Below, piece by piece: positions 9,550-16,654 of a DNA stretch of 64,000 nt. Position 1 is the stretch's first letter, and each line of letters begins with the position of its first letter. This stretch comes from Bacteroidia bacterium. Lineage in GTDB: Bacteria; Bacteroidota; Bacteroidia; Flavobacteriales; Flavobacteriaceae. The notes below the pieces were generated by a model. That model worked only from the letters and a program-made list of their open reading frames with translations, had not been told where the DNA came from and searched no databases. The translations under genes were made by a program, and so were the position numbers. The stretch lies in NCBI GenBank assembly GCA_030428865.1, contig JAUIEK010000003.1, forward strand, positions 62,001-126,000. The letters run 5' to 3'.

Positions 9550-9608
9550 GTTTATAAACAACAGTTGTCGATTTCATTTTTAAATACTTTCAAGCACTAC
9601 TAAGTTTG
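9550..9608 (+). promoter_or_regulatory. Promoter region of the S41 protease gene with two dyads
   Basis: TAAGTTTG at 9601-9608 matches the TAnnTTTG -7 box, 28 nt before the ATG at 9637; the -33 element is weak. Upstream lie a palindrome GTTTATAAAC (9550-9559) and a dyad ACAAC-A-GTTGT (9558-9568). These are possible sites for the divergently encoded LytTR regulator, but no consensus was matched. Confidence 0.45.
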
Positions 9609-9636
9609 ACCTAGTTAAACATTAAAAAACATAAAA

Positions 9637-11505
9637 ATGAAAAGACATTTTATCCTAGTTTCTATTTGCTTTTTTTCAATATTAAGTTGTTTTTGTCAGA
9701 AATTAGAGTTAGAAAAAGCATCGCCTTTTTCCGCTGTAAAATGGGAAGAGAATCAGCCTATTGTTAAATTTAACAACGAATGGTATTATTTCGAAAAGTT
9801 AGAACAGTTTACAAAAAAAGAAATCTTAGCTTTTTGTAAAAAACAGTACGGACATAAATGGCAGAAACGATTTTCTGAAGATCTTGTAGAAGTACTAAAA
9901 GGCATGGACTATCGCCCTAACATTAAAGTCAAATTGCAATTGTCTAAAAATGGCATTACAGAAACTTACACAGGAGTATTTACTTTAGAAAATAGACAAA
10001 GTTGCTTAATGTATAACAGAAGCAATAGAACATTAAAATCAAAGCCTAATAATAAGAAAGTAAAAACCAGTAAAGCAAAATTATTGGCAGATTTACAAGA
10101 ATTTAAAAAAATATTAGACAATAGATCGTCCTATGCACAGATTTCAAGTTATGATTATTCTACTGCTATTAAAAAATTAGCAGCTTCTATACACAAAAAT
10201 CCAGAGGTTATGAATATTAACGAGTTTTCTAATGAAATTGCTAAGATTCTGGCAGAAATAGGAGACAGGCATTCATCAATCAAAAATAAAGCATTTGATA
10301 AAAAAGCACATAATGAATATAATTTAAAACTTCCATTCGGTTTAGCTTCTTTAGACAACAAATTAATTGCAATTAAACCCACTTCTAAAAAAGACAATTA
10401 TGTCTATTATTTTAAAGAATACCCATATTTAAAAAGCATTAATGATTTAAGTTTAGATGATTTACTTAATACATATAATTATGAGAATAAAAAAGCTCCA
10501 AAAGAAACCAAACTAACAAGAGGAGCAAATGCGATACAAAAATTTGGAGCATTGTTATTTAAGAACAATAAGAAAGTATCAAAAAGTATAAAAGTAGTAT
10601 TTACTGATAGTAGCAATAAAGTAGAAAAAACAGTGTATGTTGATTTAACAACAGAAGAAATGGGGTTTAGCTCAAAACTTGCTAAAGAGAATTTTAAATC
10701 TATTATAGAAGTAAGAAAAAATAAAAATTTTGATGATTTAAGTAAAATACTAAACAGTAATATAGGTTATATAAAAATACCGATGATGTTTCATCCTCGA
10801 GAAACTGAAGGGCTAGAAGCTTTTATTAAGAATTCCTTTAATAAATTCTCAAAAACAAAAGCATTAATAATTGATTTGCGAAACAATCCTGGAGGTGGAA
10901 GAGAAATTTTACAGATTTTTGCACAATATATTGTTCCTGCAAAACAATCTCCTTGGGTAGCAAATGTTGCTTATCTACGTACTGATGAAAAAATAGTAGC
11001 AGATGAAAAATCAATGAGCGGACGCTATCTATATAGCTATAATTCAAAGAGTTTTTCAGATGCGCAAAGAGATGCAATTGATGTATTTAATAAGAAGTTT
11101 AACCCAGAAAACAAGTTTGATAAATCAAATTTTAGCAATCCATTTTATATGGTTTTAAATGCAGGCGAATCAACTTATAACAAACCTGTATACATTATTG
11201 TTAATGAAAACAGTTTTAGCGCAGCTACAGTGTTTACTAGTTCATTTAAAGGATTACCTAATGTTAAAATTGCTGGTGTTACAACAGACGGATCTAGCGG
11301 TAATTCTAGAAAAATATTTTTAACCAATTCAAAAGTTAGAATAAAAATATCAACTATGTTATCTTTTCAAAGAAATGGAAAAACGCTGGACGGAAATGGC
11401 ACAGAACCTGATATTTATATACCAGCAGATAGCATACAAATTTTTACTGGAAAAGACACACAATTAGATAGACTTATAAATATTATTAACCAGAAGATAT
11501 ATTAA
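9637..11505 (+). CDS. Secreted S41 family peptidase (C-terminal processing protease type)
   Basis: A signal peptide covers about residues 1-20. The middle of this 622-residue protein is a PDZ-poor linker region. The C-terminal third is a tail-specific protease domain, with the strand motif Asp-Leu-Arg-Asn-Asn-Pro-Gly-Gly-Gly at about 414-422 and the nucleophile Ser528 in Asn-Ser-Phe-Ser-Ala-Ala. The final Leu-Asp-Gly-Asn-Gly-Thr-Glu-Pro-Asp motif is also typical of S41. It probably acts in the periplasm or outside the cell on protein termini. It is transcribed alone and lies divergent from the LytTR system. Confidence 0.85.
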   Translation: MKRHFILVSICFFSILSCFCQKLELEKASPFSAVKWEENQPIVKFNNEWYYFEKLEQFTKKEILAFCKKQYGHKWQKRFSEDLVEVLKGMDYRPNIKVKLQLSKNGITETYTGVFTLENRQSCLMYNRSNRTLKSKPNNKKVKTSKAKLLADLQEFKKILDNRSSYAQISSYDYSTAIKKLAASIHKNPEVMNINEFSNEIAKILAEIGDRHSSIKNKAFDKKAHNEYNLKLPFGLASLDNKLIAIKPTSKKDNYVYYFKEYPYLKSINDLSLDDLLNTYNYENKKAPKETKLTRGANAIQKFGALLFKNNKKVSKSIKVVFTDSSNKVEKTVYVDLTTEEMGFSSKLAKENFKSIIEVRKNKNFDDLSKILNSNIGYIKIPMMFHPRETEGLEAFIKNSFNKFSKTKALIIDLRNNPGGGREILQIFAQYIVPAKQSPWVANVAYLRTDEKIVADEKSMSGRYLYSYNSKSFSDAQRDAIDVFNKKFNPENKFDKSNFSNPFYMVLNAGESTYNKPVYIIVNENSFSAATVFTSSFKGLPNVKIAGVTTDGSSGNSRKIFLTNSKVRIKISTMLSFQRNGKTLDGNGTEPDIYIPADSIQIFTGKDTQLDRLINIINQKIY

Positions 11506-11558
11506 TTTATATGATGTGCCATTTGCTTTGGTGCTTCATTTTTCCTGATCAAAAAAAA

Positions 11559-11702
11559 TCATTTGTTATTTAATCCATTATAATACCAGCCTTGTTGTTT
11601 CAAATATGCTTGCATAAGACATTCTCTTAAACCTTTTATAGTAAAACAAGTATTTCTTATTTCTCTTGGAGTAAAGCACTCTCCTTCCAAAAAGTGTAAC
11701 AT
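11559..11702 (-). CDS. Small ORF of 47 residues downstream of an XRE gene, possibly a gene remnant
   Basis: An ATG at 11702 opens 47 codons ending in TGA at 11559. The frame stays open upstream of the ATG for about 19 more codons, without a standard start except rare ones, so this may be the tail of a longer, decayed gene. The peptide is mixed in composition (Glu-Gly-Glu-Cys-Phe-Thr-Pro-Arg-Glu-Ile; Gln-Gln-Gly-Trp-Tyr-Tyr) and looks like a folded-protein fragment rather than random translation. I recognise no family. It follows the XRE regulator gene on the same strand. Confidence 0.4.
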   Translation of the reverse strand: MLHFLEGECFTPREIRNTCFTIKGLRECLMQAYLKQQGWYYNGLNNK

Positions 11703-11790
11703 ATATTGAGCATTATCTAAATCAGATATGAGGTGTAAAATAAATAATCTATTTATATTTTATTTTTCTATAAGTATAGAATTATAGAAA

Positions 11791-11997
11791 CTACTCTTTT
11801 GTAGAAACTAACAGCTCTCGGATATCTACATCAAGAATTTTAGCAATTTTTTTTAAGTCCTTCAAGTGAGGCTGAGACTTGTTATTACACATAGCAGTAA
11901 TACTATTAGGGTTTTTACCTAATTCAGCAGCCAATTCTTTTTGGCTCATGCCTTTAATAACCAATACTTCTTTGATTCTATTTATTCGTTCTGCCAT
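11791..11997 (-). CDS. XRE-family helix-turn-helix regulator, short
   Basis: The start at 11997 (Met-Ala-Glu-Arg-Ile) gives 68 residues that are almost entirely a Cro/CI-type HTH: Met-Ser-Gln-Lys-Glu-Leu-Ala-Ala-Glu-Leu-Gly for the first helices and Asn-Ser-Ile-Thr-Ala-Met for the recognition helix. The frame extends further upstream, but that part is hydrophobic and unlike the family. It is divergent from the 102-residue gene at 12192; the 194-bp gap carries an inverted repeat. Such single-domain regulators are common in mobile or accessory regions, consistent with the flanking defence genes. Its target is unknown. Confidence 0.82.
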   Translation of the reverse strand: MAERINRIKEVLVIKGMSQKELAAELGKNPNSITAMCNNKSQPHLKDLKKIAKILDVDIRELLVSTKE

Positions 11998-12048
11998 GCT
12001 ATAAAAATAGCTAAAAGCAAAGGTTTTAGCAATTAGCAACATTTCTAA

Positions 12049-12109
12049 TCATTGGTTAAAATGATATTAATACTGATTTAAACGATGTTTTTACAATTCA
12101 AACCAATGA
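12049..12109. promoter_or_regulatory. Inverted repeat in the divergent XRE promoter region
   Basis: TCATTGGTT (12049-12057) and AACCAATGA (12101-12109) form a perfect 9-bp inverted repeat 43 nt apart. A palindromic GTTTAAAC lies nearer the 12192 gene, at about 12174-12181. These are candidate operators for the XRE protein. Confidence 0.4.
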
Positions 12110-12191
12110 AAATATTTTGAAAATTGATTGATTAAACTTAGATTTGTATTGTTAAAAGCAATAAAATAATCAGTTTAAACTATAATTTACC

Positions 12192-12500
12192 ATGAAAAAC
12201 AAAGAACTAATTATCAATCTCATTCAGCAAGATTTAAAACATAATCAATTAACAGCAGGGCTTAGACGGATAGGGTTGGAGGGTGATGACATTTTTTATT
12301 TAGGAATATTAGAGTTAGTAGCCCAACTCATGAAAGTACCTAATGAACTATGTATAGGTGATCGTTGGAACGAAACTTATATTAGTTTTATGGACGAAGC
12401 CATTCATTTTGAAATCACCGATAGAAGTGATTCATTAAGACCCTTAGCTGAAATCTGTTACAGACAGTTAAAAGCATTAATAGATTATCATGTAACATGA
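12192..12500 (+). CDS. Hypothetical protein, 102 residues, divergent from the XRE gene
   Basis: The protein is soluble, acidic and mostly helical, with no signal peptide, membrane span or recognised motif. Composition and codon use resemble neighbouring genes, and the ATG at 12192 opens the whole frame, so it is probably real. Its position opposite a short XRE regulator is typical of small accessory modules, but I cannot match it to a known toxin or antitoxin. The 280 bp after it hold only the inverted repeat at 12637-12675 and the next promoter. Confidence 0.6.
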   Translation: MKNKELIINLIQQDLKHNQLTAGLRRIGLEGDDIFYLGILELVAQLMKVPNELCIGDRWNETYISFMDEAIHFEITDRSDSLRPLAEICYRQLKALIDYHVT

Positions 12501-12636
12501 TGAATGCGTATTAGAAGCGTGTTTTTCTTTTAAAAGTTTTCTTCTCCAAAGCTTCTTTTACAAAGTTAGTAGAACACTTTTTTACACGACGACATAGGAG
12601 GGAAGTGTAATGTGTGTGGAATGGGAATATTTAGAT

Positions 12637-12675
12637 ATAGTTTCTATTCGTTATGGAAACCCACAAAGAAACTAT
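12637..12675. repeat. 9-bp inverted repeat upstream of the CBASS operon
   Basis: ATAGTTTCT (12637-12645) and AGAAACTAT (12667-12675) are perfect complements with a 21-nt loop. No T-tract follows, so it is not a standard terminator. It may be a regulatory site or a remnant of an insertion boundary. Nothing else is seen in 12501-12759. Confidence 0.4.
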
Positions 12676-12759
12676 TTATTCTCAAAATATATTTACACTA
12701 ATAATTTAATAAATGTTAATAACGAGTTTATAACTAATGGTTTACAATAATGTTTTGAC

Positions 12760-12784
12760 TGTATTAAAAGTGTATATTTGTGTA
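12760..12784 (+). promoter_or_regulatory. Putative promoter and operator of the LexA-like/CBASS operon
   Basis: TATATTTG at 12773-12780 matches the TAnnTTTG -7 box and ends 3 nt before the ATG at 12784; a TTTG lies at 12754-12757, only 15 bp upstream. TGTA occurs at 12760, 12771 and 12781, one helical turn apart, and the longer GTGTAT occurs at 12770 and 12780. Phased repeats across the -7 box are a plausible binding site for the LexA-like protein. The transcript would be almost leaderless. Confidence 0.45.
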
Positions 12785-13407
12785 TGTTTTATGATTTATC
12801 CGATAAAGAGTTAGAAGCTCTAAAGATTATTAGAAATTCTCTTGTTCATCAAGGAAGTATACCAAGTGTACGTGAATTAATGATAGGTTTAGGTTATAAA
12901 TCGCCTCGTTCATCAGCAGTTATATTAAGAACTCTTGAGGAAAAGGAAATTTTAAGAAAAAAGTCTGATGGCAGATATCAGATTGTTGATTTTGAAATTC
13001 CAGAAGATTATGGTTCGAGAGCACAAACTATAAAAGTACCATTATTAGGAAGTGTAGCCTGTGGAATACCAATTTTTGCAGATGAGAATATTGAAGCAGA
13101 AGTTTCAATTTCTATAGAAATGATAAAAAGCGGATATAAATACTTTTTATTAAGAGCTGAAGGAGATTCAATGGATGAAGCAGATATTAATGATGGAGAT
13201 TTGTTATTGATAAGACAACAACAAGATGCTGATAATGGAGATAGAGTATTGGCTCTTATTGATGATGAAGCAACAGTAAAAGAATACAATAGGAGTGGAG
13301 GAATGGTTATTTTAAAACCAAAATCTACGAATAAAATACATCAACCGATAATATTAAAAAGCGATTTCAGAATTCAAGGAATTGTAGAAGAAGTAATATC
13401 CCTTTAA
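12784..13407 (+). CDS. LexA-like self-cleaving repressor (S24 family) heading a CBASS operon
   Basis: The ATG at 12784 gives 207 residues. Residues 5-60 form a LexA-type winged helix (Ser-Val-Arg-Glu-Leu-Met-Ile-Gly-Leu-Gly-Tyr-Lys-Ser-Pro). Residues 85-205 are an S24 peptidase domain with the cleavage region Val91-Ala-Cys-Gly94, nucleophile Ser129 in Gly-Asp-Ser-Met and general base Lys166. The Ser-Lys spacing of 37 equals that of E. coli LexA and UmuD. The scissile bond would be Cys93-Gly94, as in UmuD. It lies 11 nt before the next gene in a four-gene operon with a patatin phospholipase and a CD-NTase, so it probably represses that system until DNA damage triggers self-cleavage. An alternative TTG start at 12778 is less likely. 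Confidence 0.88.
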   Translation: MFYDLSDKELEALKIIRNSLVHQGSIPSVRELMIGLGYKSPRSSAVILRTLEEKEILRKKSDGRYQIVDFEIPEDYGSRAQTIKVPLLGSVACGIPIFADENIEAEVSISIEMIKSGYKYFLLRAEGDSMDEADINDGDLLLIRQQQDADNGDRVLALIDDEATVKEYNRSGGMVILKPKSTNKIHQPIILKSDFRIQGIVEEVISL

Positions 13408-13418
13408 AATATAAAAAT

Positions 13419-13550
13419 ATGGCAAGACAAAGTAAAAGAGGAAGAGATGCTGGTACTGGTAGATTTATTTCTATTGAAGAAGCACAAAGAAGACCAAAAA
13501 CTACAGTAATTGAAACTATAAAAGTTGGAAGAACAAAAAAGAGGAAGTAA
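13419..13550 (+). CDS. 43-residue highly basic protein in the CBASS operon
   Basis: The frame runs from ATG 13419 to TAA 13548-13550, 11 nt after the LexA-like gene and 4 nt before the patatin gene, so it is clearly part of the operon. The peptide is Lys/Arg-rich, with the pattern Arg-Asp-Ala-Gly-Thr-Gly-Arg-Phe-Ile near the N-terminus, Arg-Arg-Pro-Lys-Thr-Thr-Val-Ile-Glu-Thr in the middle and a Lys/Arg tail. I recall similar tiny proteins from mobile and defence loci, but know no function. It could bind nucleic acid or act as an accessory or translation-coupling peptide. Confidence 0.72.
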   Translation: MARQSKRGRDAGTGRFISIEEAQRRPKTTVIETIKVGRTKKRK

Positions 13551-13554
13551 ATAG

Positions 13555-14571
13555 TTGAGTAATAAAAAATTTAAAATATTATCAATTGATGGAGGAGGAA
13601 TAAAAGGTGTTTTTCCTGCATATCTATTAATGTTAATCGAATCTGAACTTGAGAAAAGGAAGGACGGAAAAACTAAAATATATCAACACTTTGATTTGAT
13701 AACTGGAACATCAACTGGTGGAATAATCGCATTAGCTCTTTCTTTTGGAATACCAGCAAAGGAAATTTATGAGTTATACTTGAATAATGCTAAAAGTATT
13801 TTTGGAAGAAAAAAAAGTTTTATTAAACAATTATTTTTTTCTTCACATAAGAGTGATTTTTTAGAGAGTCTTATAAAAAATAAGTTTCGAGAGTATAATA
13901 ATGGTGTTGACCCTAGACTAAATGATTGTAAAACAGATGTCTGTATACCAATTTATGACCTTGTTAGAGGGAATCCTAGCGTTTTAAAAACTCCATATCA
14001 TAATGCTTTCGTTAGAGATTTTCATATACCTGCTTATCAAGTAGCTATGGCAACTGCTGCTGCACCTACTTACTTTAATCCATATTCAAGTAAATACGTT
14101 GATTTGAATAATATAAATAAATCATTCATAAATAAAGTAGATGGGGGAGTAATGGCAAATAATCCAACACTAGTAGCATTTCTCGAAGCAATAAAAGCCT
14201 TCAAAGTTGATGTTTCTGATTTAGAGATTTTTTCAATAGGTACTGGACATAAAAATTTCACAGATATTAATTCTAGAAAAAATTGGGGTTTATACTACTG
14301 GATGAGGAAGAATAAAAGAAAAAGACTTATTGAATTGTTTATGCAAAGCCAATCTCAACTAGTGGCTAATTATATAAGCTTGTTACATAAAGGAATCGAT
14401 AGAAGAGAAAAAGAGAATTTTATCTATGATAGAGTAGATATTGAATTGACCGAAGATAGTCAATTGGAAATGGACGAGTATGATGCAAAGCTAATTTCAA
14501 ATTTTGCAGAATTAGCTGCAATTGAGTACCAATATAAAAGAACAGAGATTTTAAAAAGGCATTTTTATTAG
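13555..14571 (+). CDS. capV: Patatin-like phospholipase, CBASS effector (CapV type)
   Basis: This 338-residue protein begins at a TTG codon 4 nt after the previous stop; no ATG or GTG fits. All patatin elements are present: the oxyanion loop Asp12-Gly-Gly-Gly-Ile-Lys-Gly18, the nucleophile Ser53 in Gly-Thr-Ser-Thr-Gly, and the catalytic Asp196 in Asp-Gly-Gly-Val-Met-Ala-Asn-Asn-Pro. There is no signal peptide, so it acts from inside the cell. In CBASS, CapV enzymes are switched on by a cyclic dinucleotide and break down the inner membrane, killing the infected cell. The nucleotidyltransferase gene 16 nt downstream supports that role. Confidence 0.9.
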   Translation: MSNKKFKILSIDGGGIKGVFPAYLLMLIESELEKRKDGKTKIYQHFDLITGTSTGGIIALALSFGIPAKEIYELYLNNAKSIFGRKKSFIKQLFFSSHKSDFLESLIKNKFREYNNGVDPRLNDCKTDVCIPIYDLVRGNPSVLKTPYHNAFVRDFHIPAYQVAMATAAAPTYFNPYSSKYVDLNNINKSFINKVDGGVMANNPTLVAFLEAIKAFKVDVSDLEIFSIGTGHKNFTDINSRKNWGLYYWMRKNKRKRLIELFMQSQSQLVANYISLLHKGIDRREKENFIYDRVDIELTEDSQLEMDEYDAKLISNFAELAAIEYQYKRTEILKRHFY

Positions 14572-14587
14572 TAAAAAAATTAAATTT

Positions 14588-16108
14588 ATGAGTAATCAAA
14601 TATTATTACAAGTAGCGCAGTATTTAGATATATCTCCTTCTGATTTTAAAATAGCACAGGAAAGATTTAATTCAGTTAAAAATTGGTTGAATAATGGGAT
14701 ATATCGGTCTGGTTATTTGCCAGATGTATATCTGCAAGGTTCATTTAGACTTGGTACTGTTGTTAGACCTTATTATAAAGATAAAGATGGGAATTTTGAC
14801 ATCGACCAAGTATGCGAATTAACAAAATATAATCAATCTAAATCCTCCGAAGTTCTAAAGAATGATATAGGTGATAGATTAAAAGAAAACAGTGATTACG
14901 AAAGAATGCTAGATGAGGAAGGAAAAAGGTGTTGGACAATTGAATATGCTACTGAAAATAATAGACCGGGTTTTCATATTGACATTTTACCAGCTTTAAA
15001 ATCTGATGAAGGAGCATTACATAATATAGATATTACTCACAAAGAGAAAAATGTTTATAGTTGGTCTACCAGTAATCCAAAAGGATATTATTTATGGTTT
15101 AAATCAAAAAATGTTTATTCTACTAGCTTTATTGAGTCGCAAAGAAGCTCAATTTTCAATGCTAATAGAGAATTATACGAAAGTAAGGACGATGTTCCTA
15201 AACAATTATTTCGAACTTCTTTACAACGCTCAATTCAAATAATGAAGCGACATAGAGATGTCCATTTTGTTGATAAAGATTTTAAACCAATTTCTATAAT
15301 AATAACAACGATTACTACACAAGTATATAATTCGGAAAGTAATATTGTACAGATAATAGATGAGTTTGTAAATTATGCGTTAAGTCGAAATGAATTTTTA
15401 ATAAAAAATGGTTATTTAAATAAAGATAATATACTTGACTATTCAAACGGTAAATGGCAAATACCAAACCCTGTTGACTATGGAAGACCTGAAAGTGAAA
15501 GAGAAAATTTTGCAGACCGTTGGAATACAGAACCAAAATTGGCAAATGCCTTTTTTGAATGGTGTCAGCAATTAAAAAGAGATATAAATAGTTTTAAGAA
15601 AAGTGGGCTTTCTGATAGTTTAAACTTAAAAACAAAATCATTTGGGACTGGTGAAAAAGTCGATAGAATTTTAATCAAAGAAACTGATAAAATATTAGAA
15701 AATGGCATTGGTGTATTTTCTTCTAATAATCGGGAACTATTAGAGTTAATTCATCTAGGTGTTGAAGGTAAAACGGAATGGGAACCAGTTAAAGAATTAG
15801 CCGAAAGATATTATCATAAAGCGGATGAAGGAGAAAGTAAAGATGTTGCTAAAGTTAACTACTATCAAATTGCTAGACATAGAGGGAAGTCATTTTCTAA
15901 TGAAGCAAGAGCAGATATTTTAGATGTTTTAAGGAGAAATAGGGATTCTGCCTCTTTTGTTTTATGTTGTAATCTCTTGCTTGGATCTGCTACTCAAGAT
16001 ATGATAAGAGCTTGTATGAAAGAGTTTAATTATGAAAATATTTTAGAATGGCCTATATTAAGATTGTATAATCATCCTTTTATTTTGGAAAATACTGTTG
16101 AAGTTTAG
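14588..16108 (+). CDS. CD-NTase-type nucleotidyltransferase (CBASS signal synthase) with C-terminal extension
   Basis: The 506-residue protein has the nucleotidyltransferase core: Gln-Gly51-Ser52-Phe-Arg-Leu-Gly-Thr, then Asp71-Ile-Asp73, then a third acidic residue Asp132 in Phe-His-Ile-Asp-Ile. This G-S...DxD...D pattern is that of CD-NTases, the cyclases that make cyclic di- or trinucleotide signals on phage infection. It directly follows a patatin effector gene, completing a minimal two-gene CBASS. Residues from about 395 to the end are an extension, rich in charged helices with a repeat-like look, that I do not recognise. The clade and the nucleotide product cannot be decided by eye. No Cap2 or Cap3 genes are present. 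Confidence 0.85.
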   Translation: MSNQILLQVAQYLDISPSDFKIAQERFNSVKNWLNNGIYRSGYLPDVYLQGSFRLGTVVRPYYKDKDGNFDIDQVCELTKYNQSKSSEVLKNDIGDRLKENSDYERMLDEEGKRCWTIEYATENNRPGFHIDILPALKSDEGALHNIDITHKEKNVYSWSTSNPKGYYLWFKSKNVYSTSFIESQRSSIFNANRELYESKDDVPKQLFRTSLQRSIQIMKRHRDVHFVDKDFKPISIIITTITTQVYNSESNIVQIIDEFVNYALSRNEFLIKNGYLNKDNILDYSNGKWQIPNPVDYGRPESERENFADRWNTEPKLANAFFEWCQQLKRDINSFKKSGLSDSLNLKTKSFGTGEKVDRILIKETDKILENGIGVFSSNNRELLELIHLGVEGKTEWEPVKELAERYYHKADEGESKDVAKVNYYQIARHRGKSFSNEARADILDVLRRNRDSASFVLCCNLLLGSATQDMIRACMKEFNYENILEWPILRLYNHPFILENTVEV

Positions 16109-16114
16109 ATTATT

Positions 16115-16131
16115 AATCTTAATTAAAGATT
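16115..16131 (+). terminator. Weak hairpin just after the CBASS operon
   Basis: AATCTT (16115-16120) pairs with AAGATT (16126-16131) around a 5-nt loop, 6 nt after the last stop codon, with only a short T-run. It may end the operon transcript. Confidence 0.35.
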
Positions 16132-16293
16132 TTAACGGCCTCATAAAATTTTGGTTAAAACAATAGGTTAGTGGAACGGTAATATTTTAGGGTATTTGTA
16201 TTAGGATTTATTAAGATTTCTATTTTACATAATATTTCTACATAATCTTAATAGTTCCAATGTTTCCTAAAATATAGTGGAGCGAGCCGTTAA
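16132..16293. repeat. 162-bp nested imperfect inverted repeat
   Basis: Three arm pairs nest around one centre: TTAACGGC (16132-16139) with GCCGTTAA (16286-16293), ATATTTTAGG (16182-16191) with CCTAAAATAT (16266-16275), and TATTAAGAT (16209-16217) with ATCTTAATA (16245-16253). Spacing between arms is uneven, so a folded strand would have bulges. It could be a small non-autonomous mobile element, a folded recombination site or a structured RNA. It lies just past the CBASS operon. Confidence 0.6.
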
Positions 16294-16654
16294 TTGTTTC
16301 CAAAATTATATGCAGCCTTGATTTTTTGTTTCTTTTGCATCAAGGCAAAAGATAATGCAAACACTAAAAGAAAACTTTAATTGGAGTGCTACATACATTT
16401 TATCAAATACGTGAATTTTAAAACAGCGCAAAAAGTGAAGCTTTTATATGGCGTTGGCAAGCGATGGATAATTGTGTGTACAAGAAAACAATCGAGCGTT
16501 TGTGCGCGGTAATTTTACATAATGGCAAATTATACGCATATATTACATCTATAACCAAATGTTGTTTTAATATTGAATCATTCACCGGATAATCCAATAT
16601 TAAAAGTGTACTATAATTGATATTATGTTAAATAAAATATTATGAAACTAAAAA
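16294..16654. other. Noncoding stretch at the island edge
   Basis: No convincing gene is seen here on either strand. It holds a perfect 8-bp inverted repeat, GCCTTGAT (16315-16322) with ATCAAGGC (16339-16346), around a T-rich loop. A locally G-richer block follows at about 16425-16515 and looks unlike the surrounding AT-rich spacers. I see no direct repeat matching the other side of the island. Confidence 0.45.

Noticed and set aside
10155..10397. Minus-strand open frame inside the S41 protease gene
   Set aside because: It lies wholly within a well-supported gene and resembles no protein; it is a by-product of AT-rich codon use.
11791..12500. Classical toxin-antitoxin pair
   Set aside because: The two genes are divergent, and the 102-residue protein shows no HipA, RelE, HigB or similar motif.
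12778..12783. TTG start for the LexA-like gene
   Set aside because: An ATG two codons later is the better start, and the TTG is part of the promoter box.
16132..16293. Integron attC site
   Set aside because: The ends TTTTAAC and GTTAATT each miss the RYYYAAC/GTTRRRY consensus at one position, the element is longer than most attC sites, and no integrase is seen.
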